A stretch of 47,636 nt of DNA from NCBI GenBank assembly GCA_045580835.1, contig JAZNOM010000052.1, positions 1 through 47,636 of the forward strand, read 5' to 3'. Made by a program: the position numbers and the translations under genes. Positions within the stretch are counted from its first letter, which is position 1. Every line of letters starts with the position of its first letter. The notes beneath the pieces were generated by a model. The model made no database searches. It was given only the letters and a program-made list of their open reading frames with translations, and was not told where the DNA came from. Shown here in pieces: positions 40,694-47,636 of this stretch. The stretch is from UMGS902 sp045580835. Its GTDB lineage: Bacteria > Bacillota > Clostridia > Oscillospirales > CAG-272.

Positions 40694-41035
40694 ATGGATT
40701 GTTTGTTTTGTAAAATTGTAAGCGGAGATATTCCGTCTAAAAAAGTATATGAAGACGAAAATGTATATGCATTTTATGATATTAATCCCCAAGCTCCCGT
40801 GCATGTGGTTGTTATTCCCAAAGAGCATGTTGCGACGTGCGCGGATGATATAAACGGCACTAACAGTGCTATTGTTGCAAAGCTTTTTGAGGATATACCT
40901 GTTATTGCAAAAGCAGCAGGAATTACCAACGGATATCGAATCGTTAACAATTGCGGAGATGATGCTTGCCAGTCTGTAAAACACATTCATTTTCATGTGC
41001 TTGGCGGAAAGAAACTTTCCGAAACTATGGCATAA
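40694..41035 (+). CDS. HIT family (Hint-type) nucleotide hydrolase
   Basis: A 113-residue histidine-triad protein; Hint enzymes cleave adenosine phosphoramidates and related nucleotides. CLFCKIVSGDIPSKKVYED is the standard beginning and HIHFHVLGG near 98 is the triad. The CxxC at residues 2-5 with another histidine may bind zinc, as in many bacterial members. AAAGGA lies ten bases before ATG 40694. It is divergent from the FkbM gene and has its own terminator. Confidence 0.95.
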   Translation: MDCLFCKIVSGDIPSKKVYEDENVYAFYDINPQAPVHVVVIPKEHVATCADDINGTNSAIVAKLFEDIPVIAKAAGITNGYRIVNNCGDDACQSVKHIHFHVLGGKKLSETMA

Positions 41036-41041
41036 ACAATT

Positions 41042-41072
41042 TCGGTCACGAGAGACTCGTGACCGATTTTTT
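41042..41072. terminator. Terminator between the HIT gene and lysC
   Basis: TCGGTCACGAG (41042-41052) pairs with CTCGTGACCGA (41056-41066) around AGA and is followed by six T. It ends the HIT transcript. The converging lysC stop lies at 41071-41073, so in the other direction it may also help, though the A run there is short. Confidence 0.9.
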
Positions 41073-42387
41073 ATTTTACAAATTCATTGTAAATTGCGCG
41101 GAGAGCGTTTTCATAGTCGTGCTCGTCAACACCGATAATGATGTTAAGCTCACTTGAGCCCTGGTCAACGATACGCACGTTTATGTTTGCATTGGTGAGC
41201 GCGTTGAAAACTCTTGCAGCAGTACCCTTGGAGCGAATCATACCGCGACCTACGATAGCGATGAGCGCAAGCCCGTCTTCGATAGAAACTGCATCGGGAG
41301 TAGTTTTAAGGCAGATTTCGCGAACGATTTTATCACGCTTGTTATCAAGACATGCTGTATTAACAACTACACTCATAGTATCAATACCTGAAGGAAGATG
41401 CTCGAAAGGAATATTGCTGTCTTCAAGTACAGAAAGAACTTTTCTGCCAAATCCGATTTCAGCATTCATCATGTCTTTTTCAATATTGATAACAGAGAGG
41501 CCTTTTTTGCCGGCAACACCGGTGATTACATTGTCAGAAGAGTAATCGGAAGTGGTCGACACAATCATAGTGCCGGGGTCGGTAGGAATGTTTGTATTCT
41601 TGATATTAATCGGAATACCTGCAAAGCGAACAGGGAAGATAGCATCTTCATGGAGTACGGTCGCACCCATATAAGAAAGCTCACGAAGCTCACGGTAAGT
41701 GATAGTTTCAATTGCTTTAGGATTATCAACGATGCGAGGGTCAGCCATGAGAAATCCTGAAACATCGGTCCAGTTCTCATAAATATCAGCGTTTACTGCG
41801 CGGGCGACGATGGAACCTGTAATGTCAGAGCCGCCGCGAGAAAACGTTTTAATTGTACCGTTTGGCATAGAGCCGTAAAAGCCGGGAATAACTGCCTGCT
41901 TGTGGTTGCGGAGAATTGCGGAAAGAGTTACGTTAGTACGCTCGGAGTCATAACTGCCGTTATCCTGGAAAAAGATTACGCTGGCTGCATCGATAAAGTC
42001 GAAACCAAGATAGTTCGCAAGGATAATGCCGTTAAGGTATTCACCGCGGCTGGCAGCATAGTCTCTACCGGGACGGTGAGCAAAAGCACTCTTGATACGG
42101 TCATACTCTTTGGTCATATCTAATGTAAGACCAAGCCCTGCGATAATGGCCTCATATCTCTCGATGATTCTATCAAAGTCAGCTTCAAAATCTTCGCCGT
42201 TCATTGCTTTTTCAAAGCAGGCGTAAAGCATATCGGTAACTTTTGTATCATCCTTAAAACGCTTACCGGGAGCAGAGGGGACTACATAGCGGCGAGCCGG
42301 ATCTTCGTGAATAATATCGGCAACTTTTTTAAACTGTTCGGCATCTGCCAAAGATGAGCCGCCGAATTTAATAACTTTAACTTGCAT
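41071..42387 (-). CDS. lysC: Aspartate kinase
   Basis: Phosphorylates aspartate, the first step toward lysine, threonine and methionine. From ATG 42387 it has 438 residues: KVIKFGGSSLADAEQF at the start, the catalytic region with FSRGGSDITGSIVARAV near 190, and two C-terminal ACT domains (LSVINIEKDMMNAEIG; ALIAIVGRGMIRSKGTAARVF, quoted as IVGRGMIRSKG) that usually give feedback control by lysine or threonine. The frame extends to 42450, but AAGGAG at normal spacing supports 42387. Its leader is about 42 bases, too short for a lysine riboswitch. No pathway neighbours are present. Confidence 0.95.
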   Translation of the reverse strand: MQVKVIKFGGSSLADAEQFKKVADIIHEDPARRYVVPSAPGKRFKDDTKVTDMLYACFEKAMNGEDFEADFDRIIERYEAIIAGLGLTLDMTKEYDRIKSAFAHRPGRDYAASRGEYLNGIILANYLGFDFIDAASVIFFQDNGSYDSERTNVTLSAILRNHKQAVIPGFYGSMPNGTIKTFSRGGSDITGSIVARAVNADIYENWTDVSGFLMADPRIVDNPKAIETITYRELRELSYMGATVLHEDAIFPVRFAGIPINIKNTNIPTDPGTMIVSTTSDYSSDNVITGVAGKKGLSVINIEKDMMNAEIGFGRKVLSVLEDSNIPFEHLPSGIDTMSVVVNTACLDNKRDKIVREICLKTTPDAVSIEDGLALIAIVGRGMIRSKGTAARVFNALTNANINVRIVDQGSSELNIIIGVDEHDYENALRAIYNEFVK

Positions 42388-42435
42388 TTTGTTCTCCTTG
42401 CTGGGACATGTAGAATGTATAAAATATACTAATAT

Positions 42436-42464
42436 ATTATATGCTTGCAAAATTCATCTGTCAA
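42436..42464 (-). promoter_or_regulatory. Consensus sigma-A-type promoter of lysC
   Basis: On the minus strand a perfect TTGACA (42464-42459) and perfect TATAAT (42441-42436) are 17 bases apart. The -35 lies nine bases from the stop of the ABC gene, so lysC is transcribed independently of it. Confidence 0.88.
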
Positions 42465-42472
42465 GCGTAAAA

Positions 42473-44317
42473 TCAAGTGTTTTCGAGATATTTTTCAGCC
42501 TGTAAAGTAAAAAGATTGTAGTATGCGCCTTCTTTTTGCATAAGTTCTTTGTGGCTTCCTCTCTCCAAAATCTTTCCGCCTTGCATCACTATGATTTCAT
42601 CTGCTGCGGTTGCACTGGAAAGGCGGTGCGATACAAACAGAGTGGTTTTGCCTTCGCGAAGCGTGTCGAATTGCTTGAAAATATCCGCCTCGGCAATAGG
42701 GTCAAGTGATGCGGTAGGTTCGTCAAGAATCAAAAATTCGGCATCTTTGTAAAATGCACGCGCAATTGAGATTTTTTGCCATTGTCCGATAGACATGTCA
42801 ATCGCGTCATTATCAAAAAACCTGATAAGCGAAGTATCGTAGCCTTTAGGAAGCGAAGAAAGAAAGTCGTGTATACCGCTCTCTTTTGCAGCATAAACGA
42901 GACGATCTTCGTTGATTTCAGTGTGAACATCGCCGAAAACAATGTTTTCTTTTGCAGTAACTGCGTACTTTGAAAAGTCCTGAAAAACTATGCCATACAT
43001 TGCATAAAGCGCCTTTACATCATAATTCTTGATGTTTTGACCGTCAAGCAAAATCTCTCCTTCGGTGGGGTCATACAAACGTGTCATAAGTTTTATTAAG
43101 GTTGTTTTTCCGGCACCGTTAAGTCCTACGAGTGCATAGGATTTACCACCCTGAAGTGTAAGGTTGAGGTTTTGAATTATGAGTCTGTCAGTTCCTGGGT
43201 ACGCAAAAGAAACATTGCGGAATTCCAGTGTATGTGCTGCGCCTTTATTAGGTAGTACAGCAGGAGAAACAGAAGGCACAATTTCAGGCTTAACTGCCAT
43301 GAATTCAATCATGTTGTCAATGAACAATGTGCCCTCGTATATCTTTGAAGAGTTTGCAACAATTGCGGAAACTCCTGAAAGTACAGATGTGAGGGCTGTA
43401 GAGTAGAACGTGTAATCGCCGACTTCCATCCCGTCAAAGCATACTTTATACACTACAAACAATAGGAAAAGACCGTTAAATATAGTTGACAAAGTGTACA
43501 CAATCATGTGTAGTACGCTTTCGCGTATATATATTCGTTTTATTCCTGCGAAATACTCAGAAAAAATTCTCTTGTAGCGCTCAATGAATGTTTCGTGCAA
43601 AGCAAGCAATTTAATTTCTTTGTTGAAATTTTTGTCTGTAAGCACGTGGGTGCAATAATTCATCTTGCGGCGCTCGGTAGTATGTTCTTTTATGTATTTA
43701 AAGGTGATTTTTCTATAAGCAAAATTAATTATCGCAGAAGGAAGCGCGAGAATTATAAGAATAAAGGGGATGAAAGGGTGCAGTGTACCAATGGTAACAA
43801 CAAAGCCTATAGTGCTGATTATGTTACTGAAAAGTGTGAGGGTAGCGTTAAGTATAGTAATCGGTCGGCTTGAAGCTTCGCGATTTGCGTTTTCGAGCTT
43901 TTCATAAAACTCGGGACGGTCAAAATCGGCAAGGTCGATTTCTTCAGTCTTTTTCGCAATTTTTAGCTTTATATGGTTTGTAACCATTTCGCCCGAAAGG
44001 GTAGTGATGGTACTTCTTAATTGAGTAGAGAAACGCGCAAGAATCAAATAGCAGAATTGCAAAATAAGCAGTCCGATTACAGGTGTAAGTGCTTCCCAAG
44101 ATTTTGCGCCTATCACCTTTATCAACTCATTTATAAGATTTTTAGCAATATATGCATTCAAAATAGGCAAAACACCGTCGAGGATGCTTATAAAAACCAT
44201 TGCTAAAAGCAACGCAAGACTTGTTTCTTTTACAAGTTTTAATATGTATAAAAGATGCCCTGTGGTCTTTTTAATCTTTTTAATAAATGGAACTTTTTCT
44301 TTGTTATTTGAAATCAT
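42473..44317 (-). CDS. ABC-type exporter half-transporter (fused membrane and ATPase domains)
   Basis: A 614-residue half-transporter expected to work as a dimer in the cell membrane. The first 330 residues hold about six membrane helices. The nucleotide-binding domain has Walker A GLNGAGKTT near 395, the Q-loop in YGIVFQDFSKYAVT near 440, Walker B FLILDEPTAS near 525 and the switch histidine in LFVSHRLSSATAADE. The signature reads MSIGQWQKISIARAF instead of LSGGQ, a form seen in peptide/lipid exporters. The catalytic glutamate is present, so it can be an active homodimer. The substrate is unknown; no partner gene is adjacent. Confidence 0.92.
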   Translation of the reverse strand: MISNNKEKVPFIKKIKKTTGHLLYILKLVKETSLALLLAMVFISILDGVLPILNAYIAKNLINELIKVIGAKSWEALTPVIGLLILQFCYLILARFSTQLRSTITTLSGEMVTNHIKLKIAKKTEEIDLADFDRPEFYEKLENANREASSRPITILNATLTLFSNIISTIGFVVTIGTLHPFIPFILIILALPSAIINFAYRKITFKYIKEHTTERRKMNYCTHVLTDKNFNKEIKLLALHETFIERYKRIFSEYFAGIKRIYIRESVLHMIVYTLSTIFNGLFLLFVVYKVCFDGMEVGDYTFYSTALTSVLSGVSAIVANSSKIYEGTLFIDNMIEFMAVKPEIVPSVSPAVLPNKGAAHTLEFRNVSFAYPGTDRLIIQNLNLTLQGGKSYALVGLNGAGKTTLIKLMTRLYDPTEGEILLDGQNIKNYDVKALYAMYGIVFQDFSKYAVTAKENIVFGDVHTEINEDRLVYAAKESGIHDFLSSLPKGYDTSLIRFFDNDAIDMSIGQWQKISIARAFYKDAEFLILDEPTASLDPIAEADIFKQFDTLREGKTTLFVSHRLSSATAADEIIVMQGGKILERGSHKELMQKEGAYYNLFTLQAEKYLENT

Positions 44318-44357
44318 TTTTTTACCTGTTTATATGAATTTTATTTGTATAAATTTT

Positions 44358-44386
44358 ATTATAACACTTTTAATTTAAATTTACAA
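44358..44386 (-). promoter_or_regulatory. Sigma-A-type promoter of the ABC exporter
   Basis: On the minus strand TTGTAA (44386-44381) and TATAAT (44363-44358) are 17 bases apart, about 41 bases before the start. The region is very AT-rich, which lowers the weight of the match slightly. Confidence 0.6.
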
Positions 44387-44458
44387 TATTATATTTATAT
44401 ATTGAAAAATAGCAACGATTGAGATAGAATATAATAAATTGAGTTTAGGAGAAAACAA

Positions 44459-45697
44459 ATGAAAGATATTTTTTATGCGGCTGATATATTGTTACCAAAC
44501 TTTATAAGTAGGTCATGCGAGGCTGAAAAATGGGCAGTTGTGGCATGCGACCAGTTTACAAGCGAGCCTGAATACTGGCGCGATGCCGAGAGATTTGTCG
44601 GCGAAAATCCGAGTACGATTAATATAATTTTGCCCGAAGCTTTTTTGGCAGACAAAACAAAAGAGCGCCTTTCAAAAATAGCAGTGTGTATGAGTGAATA
44701 TGAAAATACAGTGCTGGACGAGCATAAAGAAACATTAATTTATGTACGCCGCACGCAGTCTGACGGGAAGGTTCGCTGCGGCATAGTAGGCAAAATTGAT
44801 TTAGAAGAGTATGATTATTCTGTTGGCTCTACTTCTTCTGTGCGCGCAACGGAAGGTACTGTGCTTGAGCGCATTCCTCCTCGTGTTGCAGTACGCCGTG
44901 CCGCTACTGTTGAAGCTCCTCACATTATGCTTTTAATTAACGATTTTGCAAAGTCGGTAATTGAGCCGCTTGCACATGCAACGGATGCAATGTATAAGCT
45001 TTATGATTTTGATTTAATGCTTGGCGGAGGACATATTGAAGGTTACGCACTTTCAACCACTCAAATCTGCGAATTTTTTGCAAGGCTTACGGAGATGTTT
45101 AAAAAAAGCGGGACTTCTATAAAATTTGCAGTAGGAGACGGCAATCATTCACTTGCAAGCGCGAAGGCGAGATATGAAGAGTTAAAAGCGGAAATCGGCG
45201 AAGAACTCGCTAAAAATCATCCTTTGAGATATGCGCTTTGTGAAGTTGTAAACCTTCATGACAGTGCGCTGGAATTTGAACCAATCTACCGTCTTGTAAA
45301 GACTTCTGACAAAGAAAAACTTTTGTCGGCGCTTGAAGCGTATGGCAAGAGTTGCGGCGACGGCGAGCAGAGCGTAAAATGTATTTTTGATAACACAGAA
45401 AAGACTATTATACTAGGACGCGGAACGCACACTCTTACCGTTGGTACTTTACAAAAGTTTTTGGATGAGTACATAATGAATAATCCTGATGTTGAAGTCG
45501 ATTACATTCACGGTATGGATTCAATATACAAGCTTTCGGGAGAAAAAGACGCAATTGGTTTCGTCTTTGACGGCATGAAAAAGGAAGAACTTTTTGATGC
45601 GGTAGAAAAAGACGGTGCCTTGCCGCGAAAAACTTTTTCGATGGGCGAAGCGAGAGATAAGCGATATTATATTGAGTGCCGCAGAATTTCAAAATAG
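44459..45697 (+). CDS. DUF1015 family protein
   Basis: A 412-residue cytosolic protein of the DUF1015 family, common in Clostridia and Bacteroidetes. Hallmarks visible are EKWAVVACDQFTSEPEYW near 22, FAVGDGNHSLASAKARYEE near 222 (GDGNHS is the strongest block), and DYIHGMDSIYKL near 345. GDGNH recalls ParB/sulfiredoxin-like nucleotide-binding motifs, but no activity has been established to my knowledge. The SD TAGGAG precedes ATG 44459. It is a single-gene unit closed by a terminator. Confidence 0.9.
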   Translation: MKDIFYAADILLPNFISRSCEAEKWAVVACDQFTSEPEYWRDAERFVGENPSTINIILPEAFLADKTKERLSKIAVCMSEYENTVLDEHKETLIYVRRTQSDGKVRCGIVGKIDLEEYDYSVGSTSSVRATEGTVLERIPPRVAVRRAATVEAPHIMLLINDFAKSVIEPLAHATDAMYKLYDFDLMLGGGHIEGYALSTTQICEFFARLTEMFKKSGTSIKFAVGDGNHSLASAKARYEELKAEIGEELAKNHPLRYALCEVVNLHDSALEFEPIYRLVKTSDKEKLLSALEAYGKSCGDGEQSVKCIFDNTEKTIILGRGTHTLTVGTLQKFLDEYIMNNPDVEVDYIHGMDSIYKLSGEKDAIGFVFDGMKKEELFDAVEKDGALPRKTFSMGEARDKRYYIECRRISK

Positions 45698-45712
45698 AAC
45701 AAAATAATACTT

Positions 45713-45744
45713 AAACCGAACATGAGCATTCATGTTCGGTTTTT
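45713..45744 (+). terminator. Terminator after the DUF1015 gene
   Basis: AAACCGAACATGA (45713-45725) pairs with TCATGTTCGGTTT (45730-45742) around GCAT, followed by T. It insulates the spoIIGA-sigE operon from upstream transcription. Confidence 0.92.
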
Positions 45745-45767
45745 CTTTCAATTTACCGCCAAAAAAA

Positions 45768-45796
45768 TTGCTCAAAAGCCGACATCCTTTTAAAAT
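45768..45796 (+). promoter_or_regulatory. Possible promoter of spoIIGA-sigE
   Basis: TTGCTC (45768-45773) and TAAAAT (45791-45796) are 17 bases apart, 35 bases before spoIIGA. In Bacillus this operon is switched on by phosphorylated Spo0A at a sigma-A promoter. The complement of 45778-45784 reads TGTCGGC, matching five of seven bases of a 0A box (TGTCGAA), so control by Spo0A is plausible but not shown. Confidence 0.3.
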
Positions 45797-45831
45797 ACTT
45801 CGTATTAGAATATCTGCAGGGGGAATTTACG

Positions 45832-46686
45832 ATGGTAAGAGTATTATATGGCGATATACTGTTATTGATAGATTTTTGTATGAATTTTTTTGTTTTGTAT
45901 ACCAGTGGCTTGATTCTACGAAGGCGGATTAAACTGCTTTGTACCGTGAGTGCATCTGTAATAGGCGGAATCTACAGTGTTGCGAAGATTTTTGTCAGCG
46001 GAAACGATATAATAGATTGTATTATTAGCCTTAGTGTAGGGCTTTTAATGTGTTATATTTGTTTCGGAGAATACCGTTTTTTAAAAACTGCAGTTGTGTT
46101 TTATTGCACGTCTGCTCTTGTCGGAGGAATAATGTTTGCCGTCTACTTCTTTCTTGGGAGTTATCACAATGATATTTACGGTGACTTTATTGAGTATACA
46201 TATTCTCATGTTCCGATATGGTTGTTTACAGTGCTTGCTGCGATAAGTATGCTGATATCGCTTATTTTTTCATATGCCGGCAGAGATATGGCGGATAAAC
46301 GTGAAGAAAATACAGTTTTAGAATTTGGAGGCAAAAGTGTAAACGTAAAGCTACTGCTCGATTCGGGCAATCTTGCTAAAGAACCCATCAGCGGCAAATA
46401 TGTTGTTTTGATAGGTAAAGTTAAAGCCAGGAATCTTCTAGGTGAAGAGAAATACAGAGCAATTATTGACAAAAATTCGGAATTTCTGTTGGCGCGTAGG
46501 TTCCGTTTGGTTTGTGTCAGCGGAATTGACGGTAAGAAAAGGACATATTACGCATTTAAGCCGGATAGCTTTTTTATTGAAAGAAACAAAAAAAGAGTGC
46601 AGATAGATGCGTATATAGCGGTGTGCGACACAGAGGTATTATTTGGAGATTGCGACGGACTTGCGCATCCGTCGGTTGTAGTGTGA
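45832..46686 (+). CDS. spoIIGA: Sporulation sigma-E processing peptidase SpoIIGA
   Basis: A membrane aspartic protease that removes the pro-sequence of sigma-E in the mother cell after asymmetric division. The 284 residues have about five hydrophobic segments in the first 145 residues, then a soluble protease domain. The catalytic aspartate is in VKLLLDSGNLAKEP near 177, a retropepsin-like DSGN motif. VSGIDGKKRTYYAFKPD near 223 and a final ALHPS-type end (LAHPSVVV) match the family. ATG 45832 follows AGGGGGAA. In Bacillus it needs the forespore signal SpoIIR, which is not in this window. sigE follows at once. Confidence 0.95.
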   Translation: MVRVLYGDILLLIDFCMNFFVLYTSGLILRRRIKLLCTVSASVIGGIYSVAKIFVSGNDIIDCIISLSVGLLMCYICFGEYRFLKTAVVFYCTSALVGGIMFAVYFFLGSYHNDIYGDFIEYTYSHVPIWLFTVLAAISMLISLIFSYAGRDMADKREENTVLEFGGKSVNVKLLLDSGNLAKEPISGKYVVLIGKVKARNLLGEEKYRAIIDKNSEFLLARRFRLVCVSGIDGKKRTYYAFKPDSFFIERNKKRVQIDAYIAVCDTEVLFGDCDGLAHPSVVV

Positions 46687-46693
46687 GGATTTG

Positions 46694-47410
46694 ATGAGAA
46701 ACTTATTTAGGAATTTTCTATCTTTTTTTATAAAAATTAAAAGCAAAGTGCTCGGAACATACGATACCGCAGCATATGTTAACGGTGCCGAAACATTGCC
46801 GCCACCGTTAAATGCTGCTGAAGAGGCGGCGGCGCTTAATGAAGCGAGCTATAACGCGCGAGCAAGAAGCATACTTATAGAGCATAATCTGCGTCTTGTG
46901 GTTTATATTGCTAAGAAATTTGAAAGTACGGGTATAGGCATTGAAGATTTGGTTTCTATTGGTACTATAGGGCTTATAAAAGCTATTAATACATTTAAGC
47001 CCGATAAGAACAATAAACTTGCTACATATGCATCGCGTTGTATAGAAAATGAGATTTTAATGTATATACGAAAGAACAGCTCAAGACGGTGCGAGGTGTC
47101 AATTGAAGAACCGCTGAATGTAGATTGGGACGGAAACGATCTTTTGCTTTCGGACGTTCTTGGTAGTGATGAGGACATGGTATATCGAAACATAGAGGAT
47201 GCCGAGGAAAGAAAGATAATACATGAAGCCGTCGGGCTTCTTAATCCGCGTGAGCGTGTTATAATTGAACTGCGTTATGGACTTGCAGGCGGAAAAGAAA
47301 AAACTCAAAAGGAAGTTGCGGATATGCTCGGGATTTCGCAATCGTATATTTCAAGACTTGAAAAGAAAATAATTGCACGTTTAAAAGGCGAAGTTGGCGA
47401 AAAAATTTAA
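46694..47410 (+). CDS. sigE: RNA polymerase sigma factor sigma-E, mother-cell specific (pro-form)
   Basis: Directs early mother-cell gene expression in sporulation. The 238 residues begin with a basic, amphipathic pro-sequence of about 25 residues (RNLFRNFLSFFIKIKSKV), which tethers the factor to membrane until SpoIIGA cuts it, followed by the conserved GAETLPPPL. Region 2 is HNLRLVVYIAKKF with IEDLVSIGTIGLIKAINTF and ENEILMYIRKN; region 4.2 is KTQKEVADMLGISQSYISRL. ATG 46694 is preferred to TTG 46691, with GAGGA ahead. It is seven bases from spoIIGA, the conserved pairing. Confidence 0.96.
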   Translation: MRNLFRNFLSFFIKIKSKVLGTYDTAAYVNGAETLPPPLNAAEEAAALNEASYNARARSILIEHNLRLVVYIAKKFESTGIGIEDLVSIGTIGLIKAINTFKPDKNNKLATYASRCIENEILMYIRKNSSRRCEVSIEEPLNVDWDGNDLLLSDVLGSDEDMVYRNIEDAEERKIIHEAVGLLNPRERVIIELRYGLAGGKEKTQKEVADMLGISQSYISRLEKKIIARLKGEVGEKI

Positions 47411-47447
47411 CAAACCGAGAAAAAAATAAAAAAAGTTAAAAAAACAC

Positions 47448-47476
47448 TTGCTTTTTTAGAATTTGTGTGTTATTAT
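47448..47476 (+). promoter_or_regulatory. Sigma-A-type promoter of rpmE
   Basis: TTGCTT (47448-47453) and TATTAT (47471-47476) are 17 bases apart, 39 bases ahead of rpmE. No terminator is visible between sigE and this promoter. Confidence 0.6.
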
Positions 47477-47515
47477 AAGGCGTATTGTGATTACTAATGT
47501 AAAGGGGTGCTAAAA

Positions 47516-47636
47516 ATGAAACAGGGTATCCATCCGGAATATAATGTTGTTACCGTAAAGTGTGCATGCGGTGCAGAGTATACCACTCGTTCTACCAAGA
47601 GCGATGTTAAGGTTGAAATTTGCTCCAAGTGCCATC
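47516..47636 (+). CDS. rpmE: 50S ribosomal protein L31, 3' end outside the window
   Basis: The first 40 residues of L31 are visible: KQGIHPEYNVVTVKCACG, then TTRSTKSDVKVEICSKCH. The cysteines (CACG and CSKC) mark the zinc-binding C+ type. ATG 47516 follows AAAGGGG. It is truncated by the window end; the family is about 66-70 residues. Confidence 0.95.
   Translation, partial: MKQGIHPEYNVVTVKCACGAEYTTRSTKSDVKVEICSKCH

Noticed and set aside
42388..42435. Lysine riboswitch (L-box) before lysC
   Set aside because: The space between promoter and start is far too short and no conserved L-box core is present.
1..47636. Mobile elements, prophage genes, CRISPR arrays, tRNA or rRNA genes, toxin-antitoxin pairs
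   Set aside because: I looked for transposase, integrase or phage proteins, regular spaced repeats, CCA-ending cloverleaf patterns and small paired genes and saw none.

Overview
The window is a gene-dense, mostly housekeeping chromosome segment from an endospore-forming member of the Clostridia. The best guess is a gut-type lineage near Oscillospirales/Ruminococcaceae, but this is inferred from gene content and order, not from a marker phylogeny. The sporulation genes are spo0A, spoIIGA-sigE, ytfI-ytfJ and a DacF/DacB-type carboxypeptidase. The base composition is low to moderate GC, Shine-Dalgarno (SD) sequences are strong, TTG/GTG starts are common, and promoters fit the sigma-A consensus. 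I found no rRNA, tRNA, CRISPR array, IS element, prophage or integration scar. No intergenic gap exceeds 300 bases.

Layout. (1) 1-5392, plus strand: the end of an unknown membrane protein, then a SAM-I riboswitch controlling metK, then a small membrane protein, recD2 and a comF-type phosphoribosyltransferase. (2) 5389-8828, plus strand: mreB with its own promoter and terminator, a MATE exporter and an exported ComEC-like metallo-beta-lactamase-fold protein. (3) 8855-18508, minus strand: spo0A as a single unit, then a tight ten-gene run transcribed as lon-engB-M50 protease-scpA-scpB-ytfI-ytfJ-dacF-rluB-degenerate GNAT. It links protein quality control, chromosome segregation and spore/cell-wall functions. 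(4) 18589-27556, plus strand: the infC-rpmI-rplT operon with an attenuator-like leader and an AUU start, then trmH, dprA, topA, trmFO, plsX and rnc. (5) 27589-38762, plus strand: smc-ftsY-rdgB-yhbY-nadD-yqeK-LCP-rsfS-leuS, closely packed and largely translationally coupled. (6) 38784-41035: rpsU as a single gene, a convergent minus-strand pair (an RNase H-fold-like protein without catalytic residues, and an FkbM methyltransferase), and a HIT protein. (7) 41071-44386, minus strand: aspartate kinase and an ABC exporter. (8) 44459-47636, plus strand: a DUF1015 protein, the spoIIGA-sigE pair, and the start of rpmE.

How the genes work together. Translation and ribosome assembly (infC, rpmI, rplT, rpsU, rpmE, rsfS, yhbY, leuS, rluB, trmFO, trmH), chromosome handling (smc, scpA, scpB, topA, recD2, dprA), membrane and envelope (plsX, ftsY, LCP, mreB, carboxypeptidase) and sporulation control are interleaved in long co-directional operons. 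No complete undescribed system stands out. The signals most worth following up are: (a) lon and topA both have an AAAGGA Shine-Dalgarno abutting a hairpin that separates it from the start codon; (b) a hairpin after metK that overlaps the next gene's ribosome-binding site; (c) the infC leader; (d) a catalytically dead RNase H-like protein coupled to an FkbM methyltransferase; and (e) inverted repeats over the spo0A promoter.
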